Notes: generated by a model not told the origin, from the letters alone. 64,000 nt of DNA from Gadus chalcogrammus (GCF_026213295.1 NC_079415.1:18283910-18347909), one strand, 5' to 3'; numbered from the stretch's first letter, positions 14,559 through 26,720 are shown. Numbers and translations: made by a program.

Positions 14559-15759
14559 TAATATGGAATTATTTCAGGGGGGGAATTTCGTGAAAAAATG
14601 TACGCACACTGCATTCAGGATTAGGACTGATACATATGTCGGCCTAGGCCTAATCAATTGTGTTTTAATATCTTTAGCATTCATATTATTGCACTCTATC
14701 CTGTCTTAAAATATCTCCCCATCAAGGCTGCTTTTGGCCTCGATGGGGAGATATTTTAACTAGGGCTGTAACGATACACCAACTCACGATTCGGTTTGTA
14801 TCACGATTTTTGACCCACGGTTCGATACATCCCACGATTTTTTTTAATTTAAAAAGCATTTTATTTAAACAACACTAATATAACAATTAAGTTAATGTAA
14901 CATTTAATAAAAAATAATTTGGAACACTGAACAGATTTGAACAGAAAGAATACTATTAAAGTATAGCTAAATTAATTAATAAATAACCAAAGATTGCAGT
15001 TGGAGGATGCTTGCAGGTAGGCAAAAACCCTCAACTAGTTTGGTTGGTTTAGTCAAATATCCTATTATCGCTTCTTATTAGGCTATGTAGCTTAAATAAT
15101 GACATAATTAGGCCGTATAGAATGCAACATGTTTAATAGCCTAACTTTCAGTAGATGGGAAAAAACATGAACGTCTATGAACGTCCCAATTACGAGGCAT
15201 AGTGTTACGAGTAGGGTAGGCCTATGTGTGTGTGCGAGAATGGCAGTGTGCGTGTGTGTGTGTGAGTGACGTCAGCGAGTGAGTGGACGAGCGAGGAGAG
15301 CGAGCGGTAGCGTGTGTGTCTGGTGAAGAAGCGAACGACTCCGGTAGAATAAAGTACCCATCCTGTCAATAATCGGTGGCCGCTTCATTCCGACCTATAA
15401 GCAGACAATTACAAACCTACGAACGTCGTGAGTGCAGTGAACGCGTGTTCATGTTAAGAGGAGTATTGGGAAATCCTCCAAGGAAATTTACGATGGATCG
15501 CAAGATCCATTGTGAGAATGATCGTACTAACGTGGATCCATCGTTATCGGGAAATGGGGCCCAGGCTTTACAACAACAACACCTAGGATCAATGCGAATT
15601 AGAGAGGGATTTTGAGGTAATACAGAATGCGTACACAGAGGTTGCAGAAACTGTTTTAGATAAACCCTGGAAGAAGGAGAAACAATGGATTAGCGAGGAA
15701 TCATGGCAGCTAGTCGATCAAGGGGAAGCTACCAATAATAAGATCATAAGTAGGCTACT
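14559..15759. other. Repeat-derived non-coding stretch
   Basis: A hairpin with CTCCCCATC/GATGGGGAG arms sits at about 14715-14755. At 14762 the sequence CTAGGGCTGTAACGATACA begins, a familiar left end of fish hAT elements, but no matching right end follows. A segment near 15230-15370 with AATAAAGTACCCATCC may be LTR-derived. Confidence 0.35.
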
Positions 15760-16425
15760 CGTTCAGAAAGGGTGAGGCTATCCCAGAAGCTTGGAAAAAA
15801 GGGTTCATCATAAAGCTGCCGAAGGAAGACAACCTAAAAGATTGTAAGAACTCAAGAGGCATAACACTGCTGCCAGTCTTTGGGAAGATACTGGGACGAA
15901 ATGTCATTGACAGAGTGAGGAATGGAGTTGACAAGAGACTGAGGAAGGAGCAGGCGTGCTATAGGCAAGGAAGAGGAAAAACAAACCAAGTCTTTATACT
16001 GAGAAACATCATAGAACAAGTAAACAGGTAAAGATTTTGCTGATGATGTGGCATTACTATCTTCCACAAGACAGCACATCCAAGACAAAACCACCAGAAT
16101 GGATGAGGCAGCCAACAGGGTAGGGCTTAGAATCAACCTTGGAAAGACAAAATTCTTCAGAACCAAGAAGAAAAAACAGACAAGAATAAACATAAACATT
16201 GATGGGCAGGTAATCGAGGAGGTGGAAGAATTCACGCATGTTGGAGCAAAAGTTAGTAAAGAAGGAGGCGAATTGAAAGACCTACAGAACAGGCTTTCAT
16301 AGGCAAGGGGGACCTTTATCAGACTAAAGAGGATTTGGAACTCAAACAGCATCTGGAGGAGAACTAAGTTAAGACTGTACAAGACCTTGGTGTTACCTGT
16401 CTTGCTGTATGGTTGCGAGAAATGG
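15760..16425 (+). pseudogene. LINE reverse-transcriptase remnant (RTE-like)
   Basis: Plus-strand frames match the reverse transcriptase of a non-LTR element. Recognisable pieces are IPEAWKKGFIIKLPKEDN, NSRGITLLPVFGKI, the catalytic FADDVALLS, and YGCE further on. Motif A (the first catalytic Asp region) is deleted between about 16025 and 16040, and there is an in-frame stop near 16300. Style and order match the LINE fragment split by the palindrome (24890-25106 and 34119-34308), so both may belong to one family. Confidence 0.75.
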
Positions 16426-17633
16426 AAAATTAAGAGAGGTGATGACAAATGAGTCGATGTGTTTCCCATAGGCCTACATGGACCAATGTGTGGCACAGCG
16501 CCACAGAATCAACACCGAGCGCCACTAATTGATTCCGCTTCTTTTTTCTTTTTGTGTGATTTTTAAATATAATTATCGTTCCGTTCATTCATCTCCTCAT
16601 AGCACTCTTTCTCCCTGACATTCGCATTCATGCCAGTGGTGCACAGGTACACTTATATAAACAGCTGATTCGCCCGCTCCTCCTCTTAACGCGCCTATCA
16701 AAGGAACCCGAAGCAGCGGGATATTTGGTACAGTGAAGATGGTCGGCGACCGTTTTACCAATGTTTAGCATGTTATACTGTGCTGAAAAACAAATGCCCA
16801 AAATGATTGCTAACTCGGTTGTTAGCCCTTATGAATAGGGTTGAGCACCGAAACTCTGTTCCAGTAGGGAACTGGTTCCGACGTAAACGGTTGTAACGAG
16901 ATCGAATAAGAACGCACATTTCGGTTCCTCATAACGGTGCCTGGCGTTTTTTAACGCCCCCTGCCCCGCCCCCATGGTGTTGCGGCGTCAACTTGCGTTA
17001 GTGCTGGGCGCTATACCGGTTCACACTGAATAACGGTGTGTATTTTCGTTAGGATAGGATTTTTGTATATAGCGCCATACCGGTGTATTTGATTACACAA
17101 CGTTCGGAAAGCAGCGCTGCGCGACACTGTTTCAGACGGGACCCTTTTCAATGTTGCGCTAAACACGCATGGTACGACTACGACTTTCTTTATAGGTCCA
17201 TGACTGCGAGGCGTGGTATTTCAGGCCGTGCGTGTGTGTGTGTGTTGCGAGCGAATGTAATTTTAAAGTAACAAACAAACAAACTCAAAGCCGATGCATG
17301 CATCCAAAACTTTCTGTTCAAAACCAAATAAACAAATCAAAAACAGAGTCGTTATTCGCTTCAAATACTTTTTCTTTTCAAAACTTGGGAATTAATACAG
17401 CGCGGTACCGAGCGGTTGAAAACAATGTTGGCGTCTCCTCCTGTGGCTGCCTTGCGCACCTGAGTTATATTACTTAAAGATCCCATGCCATGCTATTTTA
17501 TGGATGCTTTAATATAGGTATTAGTGGGCCACAAACACAGTATTCAAAGACGTCCCCGAAATTCAGCCGTGGTGCAGAGTTACAGCCACTCCGAACTAGT
17601 CGCACATTGAGCTTCCCCCAAACGCGCTGTTTC

Positions 17634-17805
17634 GGTGGGCGTGTCAAGGCAGGTCAAGGAGGGGGGTGGGGGTGTGGCCCTGAGCAGCTTGTAGCCACAG
17701 TACCATTCGCTCTGGTTACGGTGGGCGTGTCAAGGCAGGTCAAGGAGGGGGGTGGGGGTGTGGCCCTGAGCAGCTTGTAGCCACAGTACCATGCGCTGTT
17801 TACGG
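17634..17805. repeat. Two 86-bp tandem units
   Basis: Units starting GGTGGGCGTGTCAAGG at 17634 and 17720 are nearly identical. Confidence 0.85.
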
Positions 17806-18145
17806 TGGATGTATCGCAATGGCTCGTAGAAACCCATATTATACATAGAAATCTATGTAATATAATATAATATATATTATCACCTGGCCCTGAGCAGCTT
17901 GTAACCACGGTACCATGCGCTCAGTTTACGGTGGATGTATCGCAATGGCTCTTAGAAACCCATATTATACATAGATATCTATATCATATAATATATAATA
18001 TATATTATCACCTGGCCCTGAGCAGCTTGTAGCCACGGTACCATGCGCTCTGTTTACGGTGGATGTATCGCAATGGCTCTTAGAAACCCATATTATACAT
18101 AGATATCTATATCATATAATATATAATATATATTATCACGGCCAA
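17802..18145. repeat. Three tandem units of about 127 bp
   Basis: Units starting ACGGTGGATGTATCGC at 17802, 17928 and 18056 contain an AT-rich palindromic segment (ATATAATATATATTAT type). Confidence 0.85.
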
Positions 18146-20184
18146 AAGCTGTGTGAGCCTCCAGACGATAGGCTATTATGAATCTCAAACGACCGCGTCT
18201 TCTTCAGATTGATGTGGAAGTGGAAGAACCAGAGACGTCGGAGAACCCGACGAAGTCCTTTGTGATTCATTATATCGTCTGGAGGTGCACACAGATTTTG
18301 GCCGTGATAATATGTATTATTTGATATAGATATCTATGTATTATATGATATTATTTAGATGTAGAGCCCCAGGACTCTAACGCAAGTGTTGTACACTTCC
18401 TTGTTATTTGGATAACCGTTCTGCTGTTGGTGTGATGGCGCACACGTCGGACTCTCGTCTCTGGTATTTCTACAACGAGACTCGTAGTGGGGGTTATCGC
18501 AGCCATGGTTGAGAATGAATTGGGGGAAAGGAACTTTGGCTTTGACTCCCTGAAGTACATGAACCACGACATGGAGGAGAAGGGGATTGTTGGCCGCGAA
18601 TGTATCCCGCTTGAGCCCTGCTTCCCACCGCCTCGGCAGCGGTCAGCGCTAATCACCGCCTCCTGAAGCCGGTGGTCCATCGGCAGCGAGACTCCGGCGG
18701 GAGACGACCGCGGTCAACAATCCCTTGGCCATGGCTGAGATAACCCCCACTACGAGTCTCGTTGTAGAAATACCAGAGACGAGAGTCCGACGTGTATATC
18801 TAAATAATATCATATAATACATAGATATCTATATCAAATAATACATATTATCACGGCCAAAAGCTGTGTGCACGTCCAGACGATATAATGAATCACAAAG
18901 GACTTCGTCGGGTTCTCCGAAATCTCTGGTTCTTCCACTTCCACATCAATCTGTAGTAGACAGAACCGCGTGCTGCCGGCGCGAGGCACCACCGCCCGGC
19001 TGCCCGCTGCCGGGCGGTGGTGCTTCGCGGCGGTGGTGCCTCGCGGCAACCGGCGGCAGGCAGCATGTCGCAGTTCATGTACTTCGATGTCGTTCTGCCA
19101 TTGCATTCAAAATTCTGTAACTAGCCTGTTACTACGAACTAAGCAACTACCGTACAAGTATTAGCATTTAGCACTAGCTCAATCACGACTCTTTCAGAAT
19201 TATTGTGGGTGGTTACGAACCAACAAAGTGGGCAGGGCCATGAATAATAGTTTGACAACGCTACGTCACAGTGTCACCTTATCCAGATCGGCTCATTTCT
19301 TCTGCCTTTTTCCTTTCATTGCCTATTGCATTCAGCAGACAAACTGCATAGATTTCAAACTTACCACAGCTCACAAACTTATTCAGACCTATGCTATTTA
19401 ACAAACAATAGGAAAAATGTGATTTTAATGGCATGGGCTCTTTAATATGACTTTGGCAGTAATGTTGCGCCATGATGCGTGCTTGCCTGCTTTCAGCGAG
19501 TAATTAATATTATTTGTAATTATTTTTTAAAAATATATTTATCAGTAATATAATAGTTTTTATTATAAATTAAATTACTTATATTAATTATTATAAATAA
19601 TTAATGTAAGTAATTTAATGCCAACCGTAAATCTTGCATATCAAGTAGGCTAGCAAACACCGTTGCCATTCAACTCAGTGTCCGCTGACTTTCTGCTTAA
19701 TGTGAAACTCATAACAAGTCGTGCATGTATGCAAGTGTGTGCGGTTTCGTTTTTTTAAGTACCGGTTCGAGAACCGTTTTAGCACCGGAACCATTTGAAA
19801 AGTACCGAGTAGGTTCCGGTATCGGATAAAACCCAAACGATACCCAACCCTACTTATGAACTCCATCAAATTCTGCCTACTAGTGGTTGAGCGATCCTGC
19901 GTGCGCACCCATCAGTTTCTGCTGATGGTGAGTATTTTCTTTAAAACATGCTTTTTAACTGCGCAATTATCCTACATATATGTTTAACATTGCGCCTTTT
20001 GACATGTAAGCACATAAATATGTGCACACTTCTGATGAATGTAGAAATAAGATGAAATATGTGTTATGACTTTACGGGTCTGGGAGCGGAGAAAGTTTTT
20101 CGTTGGTAGTGGAGGGGGAGGGGGACGACGACATCTTGTCTTATCGTTTTGCATAAATTCTAAGTACTTGTGTTTGTATTAGCT

Positions 20185-21477
20185 ATGGAGGAAAGATGGA
20201 AACAATCGTTTGACCTCCTGTCGCTGGGAACATTCCCAGATGGCCTTAGGAGGTACGCTTCAAAATTCAAGTTAAAGGGTGAGTATCTGAAATACTTGCT
20301 TGTTTATAACGTCTTTATTTAAGATAGCAGGGGTAAAGTAGCCTATGTGGATAGACCAATTGCCTCTGTCAAATAATGCTCCCACTGCAGAATCACATTA
20401 TTTAAAACCACTACTCACCCTTTGTACACTAAGAATATGGGGAGCATATTTTGATGATTGTTTATAAGGCCTTTATTTAAGATAGCTCAGCAGCAAAATC
20501 CTCCATATTTTACTGGCTTGGCATGTCAGTGGACATTAACAACTGGGTAGGCCATTTGTTTGAGTTATGGTTACTTTGTGTTTTAGTGTTTTATTAACAG
20601 CTACCTTCTTAAAGGACTTTGAATGTGATAAATGCCAGATGGTTGGGAAACCTTTGACTGCTTCCTACATTCCGACATTACAGTGTATACAGGTACATGT
20701 GTGCAGTGGTATCTTATCCAACAGCTATTAATAAAGAAGTATTGAGTGTAAAAATAATTATATTTGTTTTACCTTGATAGGTGTCTCCTGTCTGGGAGCT
20801 GATTGGTATTGACCTGACCGGTCCTCTCCAAAAAATTGTGGATGGCTTCCAGTACATTTTAACAGCCACAGATTACTTCTCAAAATTGGTTGAGGCTTTC
20901 CCATTAAAGTGGGACGCCACATCTACTTGATTATTTATACACATGGTTGTCCCAAAATAATCGTATCTGACCAGGGAAGAGAGTTTGTTAGTGAAGTATG
21001 TGCATTTTAGTAATGCTATTTTTTTTACTTTAACTGATTTAATTTCAGCTCAACACCAGCCTTTGCAGTATTTTGGCTATTCAAAGAAGTGTGACAGCTG
21101 CCTATCATCCCCAAACCAATGGTCTGTAAGAGAACATATTGTTACACATACCTATTTATTACACTTTTATTTTAGTCGTCATTTGTTCAGTGCTACAGAA
21201 AACATAATGCTTTTAGTGTCTATAGCATAAATAATAGGGAGGTATTTGTGACACATGTATATATTTAAGTATGTGTGTGAATACTTTTTTGAAATGTTTT
21301 TTCTTTTTTATTCACAAATTATACATTTGTTGCGTACCATGATTTATTTACTCACAGAATGATAGGAGTTTTAAAAGCTTATGAAAACCATTGTTTCTAG
21401 GGAATGCAGAGGACTTCTGTGTGGCGTGCTCCTTTGCCGAAGAAAATGCAGATGAGAGCATGATTGAAAAGATAAAG
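20185..21477 (+). pseudogene. Integrase-like (rve) gene remnant, GIN1/KRBA2/Ginger type
   Basis: Small exons with good junctions can be followed. Exon 1 is 20185-20278 (MEERWKQSFDLLSLG, donor GTGAGT). Exon 2 is 20601-20692, in phase with exon 1. Exon 3 is 20781 to about 20995 and holds IDLTGPLQKI, TATDYFSKLVEAFPL and SDQGREF. Exon 4 is 21049-21125 (LNTSLCS, AAYHPQTNGL), and a possible exon starts at 21401. This is the retroviral-type integrase fold used by Ginger DNA transposons and their domesticated relatives. Both catalytic Asp are present, but the segment that should carry the catalytic Glu after NGL is absent. A stop and frameshift break exon 3 near 20930. It is therefore a dead copy; no terminal repeats were identified. 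Confidence 0.65.
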
Positions 21478-21479
21478 TA

Positions 21480-22431
21480 TAACGTTAAATATGTGCTTTG
21501 TATAATTAATTGACTCAAAAATGTGTGTGCATAATACCATACAATGTATCTCATTGTAAATTGTAATTCTCTTTTAATTGTTTTATTTGGTAGGTGCAGT
21601 GTGGATTGTGCAGTCGGTGGGCACATTTAAAAAAAAAATAATAAAATTAAAAAATGTGCCCACCGACTGCACAAAAAATAAGGCTGTATATATTTGCAAT
21701 AAATGCCTTAAAATAAAATAACGATTTGAGAACGCGCCCAACGCACCAACGCGCAAAGTTAAAAAAATTGAACTTTTGACACGCCTACGCGTGACGCTTA
21801 GCTGCGATAGCCAACCAGCGTGGAGCTTGACCCGACGTCACTGGCAGAGAGTAGTGACGCTTGCACAGAAGCATATGGCGGACATCTTTCTTTATTCTGG
21901 GTGGAAATAGTAACATAGTTACGCCATTAAAAGCGTTTATGTAAACATTTTTAGCGAGAAATGTGCATTTTACTTTCATAATGTTCGCTTGGTGAATGTG
22001 AAGGATGTTTGGTTTGATAGTTATGACAAAGAGGGAACGCTCCATTCACTTGCATGGACTGCTCTGCTCTAAGCAACCTCAACATCTTGGCGGACTATAT
22101 CTCTGCTGATCAACACTACGAATGCTGGAAACACACCAGACACACCATGTGAAGTTATTTAACCGTATTATTGTTATTTATATCCCCGATCTAAGCTCTA
22201 TCATGCACCCAAACACGGCAGCGTTTGGGTTTCCTACCTCAGACTCCTAAACCCAGCGCAGCGACAGGCCTGTTAGGCGCGTTGAACCATTTTTGTGACA
22301 CACAATGATCAAGCGTCAAGTTAGGAGCGTTATGCGCGTTTTTGTGGCCTTAGCTTTACGTCACGCTTGTGACGTAAGGTAGCATTTTCTGATGGGTAGC
22401 ATGATTTGATAGACTCCGCTGTCGAGTCGCA
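21480..22431. other. Repeat-derived stretch
   Basis: A near-perfect palindrome lies at about 21601-21655, with arms around GTGCAGTCGGTGGGCACAT. The part at about 21925-22030 (AGCGAGAAATGTGCATTTTA, then GTGAATGTGAAGGATGTTTG) is a relative of blocks inside the palindrome arms at 27.2-27.5 kb and 28.85-28.92 kb. Confidence 0.5.
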
Positions 22432-23117
22432 CACTGTAAAAACAAAAACTTAAAATTGTTGGTCTCATTATGATTTCTGAGTAAATTTAATATTAAACAT
22501 TAAGTATTCATGTCAACTGTGCAATGCAATTTAGTCCAACCAACAATGTTGAGTTTTGGGTCAAGAGTTGGGCTCACTGTAAGTCAGACTCTAGCTGTGT
22601 TCGAAATCGTTCCCTATCACGGATATAGTGTACTATATAGGGTGCTCGCCATTTTGTAGGGGTGTTCGAATTCTCAGTGGTTAATTTCATGCACTATATA
22701 GTGCACTTAAAATACCCCAAATTTGAGTGTACATACGATGTACCCTACATGTTACTCCCGTATACCACAATGCAATGCGGTCGTGTTTTTCCGGAGGAGA
22801 AGAAGAAGCTGAATAACCGCGAAAAATAATTAATTATTAATTTTCTAAAATAATTTAGAAAATGTCCACATTTTCTAAACGCAAGCTGGAGATGGAGTCT
22901 CCAGCTTGCGTTTAGAAATGTCAACAATTTATTTGGGATTTAACATAGAATATTTAACATTCAAAATTAATTTAAAAAAACTTGAACAAGGAAATGTAAC
23001 ATTCAACATCAATACAACCTCCAGCCCGGTTTGTTTAGATGATGTGGGCGCATCACGTCACACAAATACCCGGCGCATTTACGGACGCAAATTAGGTTTA
23101 GAAATGTTCAGCGTAGT

Positions 23118-23800
23118 AAAAAGTAAGTAAAGTAAAAGTAAAATGTATTTATAAGGCACATTTAAAAACAGTTTTCACTGGCCAAAGTGCCGTACATGGT
23201 GCAAAGAGGCATATAAAAGGAACACATACCACATACATAGACATAGATAAAAACATATAAAATAAACGAGATATCACAAAAGGGGAGGAAAGGCCAGGAA
23301 GAAAAGGTGTGTTTTAAGCCTAGATTTAAAAATGGTGATGGAAGGAGCGTTTCTGACTGCAGGCGGCAGCTCGTTCCAAAGGCGGGGGGGCAGCCACAGC
23401 AAAAGCCCTGTCAACCCTCTGTTTTAGCCTAGTGCGTGGAACGTGTAGGAGACCCAAGCTACCTGATCTAAGGGACCTGGGTGCTGAGTGGTGGTGGATG
23501 AGCTCTGTGATGTAGGGCGGGGCCAGGCCATTTAGGGCATTAAAAACCATAAGTACGGTTTTAAAATGAATTCTGTGCTGGATGGGCAACCAGTGGAGGG
23601 ATGCTAGGATGGGGGTTATATGATCCCGCTTTCTGGATCCAGTCAGCAGCCTTGCTGCGGAGCTCTGGACCAACTGAAGGCAAGAGAGGAGTGATTGAGG
23701 GAGTCCTAGGTAAAGGGAGTTGCAGTAATCCAGCCGTGATGTGATGAAGGCGTGTATTACTATTTCCAGATTGTGAAGTGATAAATGGGGTTAGTAGTGT
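23118..23800 (-). pseudogene. 5'-truncated L2-like LINE
   Basis: The minus strand encodes the reverse-transcriptase C-terminus: VQSSAARLLTGSRKRDHITP, LHWLPIQHRIHFKTVLMVFN and ALNGLAPPYI. This block is diagnostic of L2-type fish LINEs. Only the end of the protein remains, and the frame shifts near 23670. The 3' untranslated part runs to about 23118 and includes CCAAAGTGCCGTACATGG. Confidence 0.75.
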
Positions 23801-23859
23801 CCGTATTCTCGTTTGTTCGTTCCCTATATAGTGCACTATATCATGAACACTATGTAGGA

Positions 23860-24286
23860 CATTGGTTCTCAAAGTGCGGCCCGCGGGCCAATGGCGGCCC
23901 GCGGAATCATTCCTGGCGGCCCGCAATGACATACATAATTATGTAAGTTATAAAAAAAAAAAAAAAACTTTTTTATTTTTATTATTAAATCAATATTAAT
24001 TTAAATAAATATAAAGAGAAAATTCGACTCTCTCTAGCTTTCAATTAAATCCTTTTACATTTGTTAGTTTTAATCCGACTGTACATTATTTTGAAAGGGT
24101 GAACCTCAGTTTCGTGATTTAGACCTCACTTGACCTCACTCCCGGAGGTCCACAGTGCAATGTTTTTTTTGACCACTGGGATGCTGACGGCGTTTCCCGC
24201 CAATTTTTTTTTTTCCTTTGGCGGCCCTCAGTCAAATTTTGGGTTCCTAAATTGGCCCTCAGTTGTCAAAACTTTGAGAACCCCTG
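23860..24286. mobile_element. Non-autonomous hAT element
   Basis: The ends CATTGGTTCTCAAAGTG and AACTTTGAGAACCCCTG are hAT-type. Flanking octamers ATGTAGGA and ATATAGGG match at six of eight positions, in keeping with an aged target duplication. Confidence 0.65.
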
Positions 24287-24889
24287 ATATAGGGGAATAG
24301 TGAGTGAGTGTATAGGGAACGATTTCGAACACAGCTTCTGTCTGAGGCTGGGCCAACGACGGTGCACATGCGCATTTCGACACTTTCGAAAATACAGGGT
24401 TTCCTAACGGAATTTTCAGATGGTAAATATTGTGGCGACTCCTACCCCCCGGGGAGTCTGGGTATTCGTGATTCCGGTTGGGAAAAAGGGGTTTATTGCC
24501 TTTCGTCAATTTGTTTCCGTTAGGTTAAGTGGGGTTAACGGGTTTGGGGTCTTTATTGTTTGTGTGTTGTTTATTGTGTGTAGTGTTGCCGCCACCGTTA
24601 CCGAGACTTGCATGTCCGTTGGTTGGGTGTGCGGTGCACTGTGTGTTTTTTTTAAATAATGTTAACCTTAATTTGAAATATTAAGTTAACAACCCTGACT
24701 TACTTTTTTGAGTTTTGTAAAATATAAAAATCTTAGTTGGTATAACTCTAACTTTCAAGTTTGTCTAAAGAAGAAAATTATCTTTTGATGGGCTCAAAAC
24801 TCAAAAATTGATTGCAGTAAGTTGCCTTGCAATTTTGAGTTTTCTAAACTTTTTATATTTACAGTGCACTACGGTAGCAAAATCTGACA

Positions 24890-25106
24890 ATGGAGCAGAA
24901 ATTGGAACACCGGCGATTTGAATTCGCTCTGCATCTGGTATTCAATAACAAGTGCCTGCGCAGAATTCTCCGTGTCCGATGGCACGATCATATCAGGACT
25001 GAGGACCTGCTTAAGAGAGCTGAGATGAAACCACTGAGGGAGGAAGGGAAGATCAGAAGATGGAAGATGATCGGCCATATCTTGAGGCAGAATAGAGAAA
25101 GTGATG
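24890..25106 (+). pseudogene. LINE ORF C-terminal region, left half
   Basis: The frame contains NKCLRRILRVRWHDHIRT and RRWKMIGHILRQN, the typical C-terminus after the reverse transcriptase of RTE-like LINEs. It stops being LINE at 25106, where the 9-kb palindrome begins. The same protein resumes at 34119. Joining across the palindrome with one target copy removed keeps the frame (SDG-NV-AMGT), which shows that the palindrome is an insertion. Confidence 0.75.
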
Positions 25107-25114
25107 GCAATGTG
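25107..25114. repeat. Left target-site duplication of the palindrome
   Basis: GCAATGTG here is repeated exactly at 34111-34118. Confidence 0.85.
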
Positions 25115-25189
25115 CAACCCTGTCTCGTCAAAATTACGTTCCCATAGAACTATTCGGCATTCTCAATTACGTTTGTCATAAAACGTATT

Positions 25190-25800
25190 TTGTCCGCGAT
25201 TACGTTTTATTGAACGTATTGCAAATACGTTCGTCCTCAGCCTATTTTTTGCCATTCATTAACCTCTAGGATTATGTTTGGTTGAAACGTATCCCAGATA
25301 GGTTAGATGCCAACGTATAGCACATTATTGTCATTAAGGCATATCTTCCTTTCAGGGAACGTTTCATTTAACGTATTTTGTCTGAAAAACGTATCTTGGC
25401 TGTGGATACGTGTTATTGAACATATCGCAAATACGTTCGTTGTCAACCTATTTTTTGCCATTCATTTACCTCTAGGATTATGTTTGGATGAAACGTATTC
25501 CAAATATGTTAAATGTCAACGTATAGCACATTATTGTCATTAAGGCATATTTCCCTTTCGGGAAACGTTTCATTTAACGTTATTTTGTCCCTGATTACGT
25601 CTTATTGAACATATTGCAAATAGGTTCGTTCTCAACATTTTTGTTGTTATTTATTTAAGCTACCTCTTGGATTACAGGCTACATTTAATTGAAACGTATC
25701 CTTAATAGGCTACGTTAAATTTCGATAACACATTATTGTCAGCATGTAGGCATAAGTCTACCTCTCGGGGAAGCGTACGTTTGATTGTAATGTTAATAGT
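25190..25800. repeat. Three sub-terminal units of about 190-200 bp, left arm
   Basis: Units begin near 25190, 25396 and 25589. They share ATTGAACATAT(T/C)GCAAATA, ACCTCTAGGATTATG and TAGCACATTATTGTCA(T). Divergence rises inward. Arrays near the tips often bind transposase in foldback and CACTA elements. Confidence 0.8.
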
Positions 25801-26167
25801 CCAACGTTATATCAACATGTCACAAGAGGAGAAATTAGCTGCTGACGGGGTAACTGTAGGAGCGGGGGTTGCTTTGTTGATTTCTTTATCTAGGGCTATA
25901 GCTGTGGTCAAAGCGGGAAGTGTGCGTTGTCTGGGCGGTTGCCTGAACTGAGCTGCAGGAAATTATGTTCACACGTTTCTTCATTCATTCATGAAGGCTA
26001 TACCGGTGAACGGTGACGTCAGACTCACGCCCACCTACAAACCAATCAATGTCCACTATCAGCCTGTCCTCTCGGAAAATACGACCACGTAGGTGGTTTG
26101 TTCCGCCACAGATTACGACCCATTGGAATTTATCCAAAACGAGCGAACGAGGCCCTCTACATGTGCG

Positions 26168-26235
26168 GGGAACCCTTTCTCATCAAAATTACGTTCCCAG
26201 AGAACTATTCGGCATTCTCAATTACATTTGTCTAA
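26168..26235. repeat. Internal copy of the element tip, left arm
   Basis: GAACCCTTTCTCATCAAAAT followed by TTACGTTCCCAGAGAACT repeats the outermost 70 bp of the element (25116 onward) with few changes. The mirror copy is at about 32991-33058. It may be the end of an older, smaller version now enclosed. Confidence 0.75.
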
Positions 26236-26720
26236 AAAACGTTTTTTGTCCGTGATTATGTTTTATTGAACATATTGTAATGACCTCGCCGGTGACATAA
26301 CGATGTCGAGTCATTAGTAATTGAAGGAACTTTTAATGGACCAAAACCAGGTCACTGAAACCCGTAACCAACGGCAGAAATCCCACCCAAAACAAACCCC
26401 GGTTACCCCGGCAACCCCCAACACGGTCTCACTCACGTGCAGGCCCCCACCCTCGTGTTCTTCCAAGGCCCTCCCCCAGCTGACCTAATGATTCGCCCTC
26501 ACACTGATTGACAAGAAGAACATTACAATACATGCACACAGACAACCCAGTCGCCAAGAAAAAACGTCAGTGGTGTACGTTTCCATGAACACTGGATACG
26601 TAGCATTTCAACGTAAAAAATAGCGTGTTATACCTACAGTATCCACGTGTGCCGCTGTGGAGGCGGGTTTCGGGGTTTGGGTTTCACGGCTTTCGCGGCA
26701 AATTGTGGACACGATTGTTT

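Larger units (their letters stand above)
17478..19441. mobile_element. TTAA-flanked element nested in the hAT
   Basis: The ends AGATCCCATGCC and GGCATGGGCTCT are inverted repeats with one mismatch, flanked by TTAA at 17474-17477 and 19442-19445. TTAA duplication is typical of piggyBac and Kolobok. Its body contains tandem repeats and inverted blocks, such as TATCACGGCCAAAAGCTGTG repeated in both orientations. A relative fills 34752-38619. Confidence 0.75.
16836..19852. mobile_element. hAT element, 3 kb, with nested TTAA element
   Basis: The ends are TAGGGTTGAGCACCGAAAC and the inverse-related ACGATACCCAACCCTA. They are flanked by a perfect 8-bp duplication, CTTATGAA, at 16828-16835 and 19853-19860. 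Without the nested element at 17478-19441 the host element is about 1.05 kb. No transposase was recognised. Confidence 0.88.
22593..24336. mobile_element. Foldback-like element with 3-bp duplication
   Basis: The ends AGCTGTGTTCGAAATCGTTC and GAACGATTTCGAACACAGCT are inverted repeats, flanked by TCT on both sides. A 20-bp-class hairpin at about 22871-22918 marks the centre of the original palindrome. A LINE fragment and a hAT element were later inserted into the right arm. A partial relative lies at about 54120-54717. Confidence 0.65.
22432..24865. mobile_element. Non-autonomous CACTA/EnSpm-type element with insertions
   Basis: The left end is CACTGTAAAAACAAAAACTT and the right end is TTTATATTTACAGTG, giving CACTGTAAA-type inverted ends with a CA dinucleotide on both flanks. 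Sub-terminal sequence is rich in CAAAACTCAAAA-like words, as in fish EnSpm derivatives. Most of its interior is a later insertion (22593-24336). Confidence 0.6.

Noticed and set aside
22593..24336. Foldback at 22.6 kb as part of the large palindrome
   Set aside because: It has its own tips, a 3-bp duplication, and its own relative at 54 kb. The two are independent.
25190..25800. CRISPR-like array
   Set aside because: Units are long, directly tandem and diverging, in a fish genome. They are transposon sub-terminal repeats.
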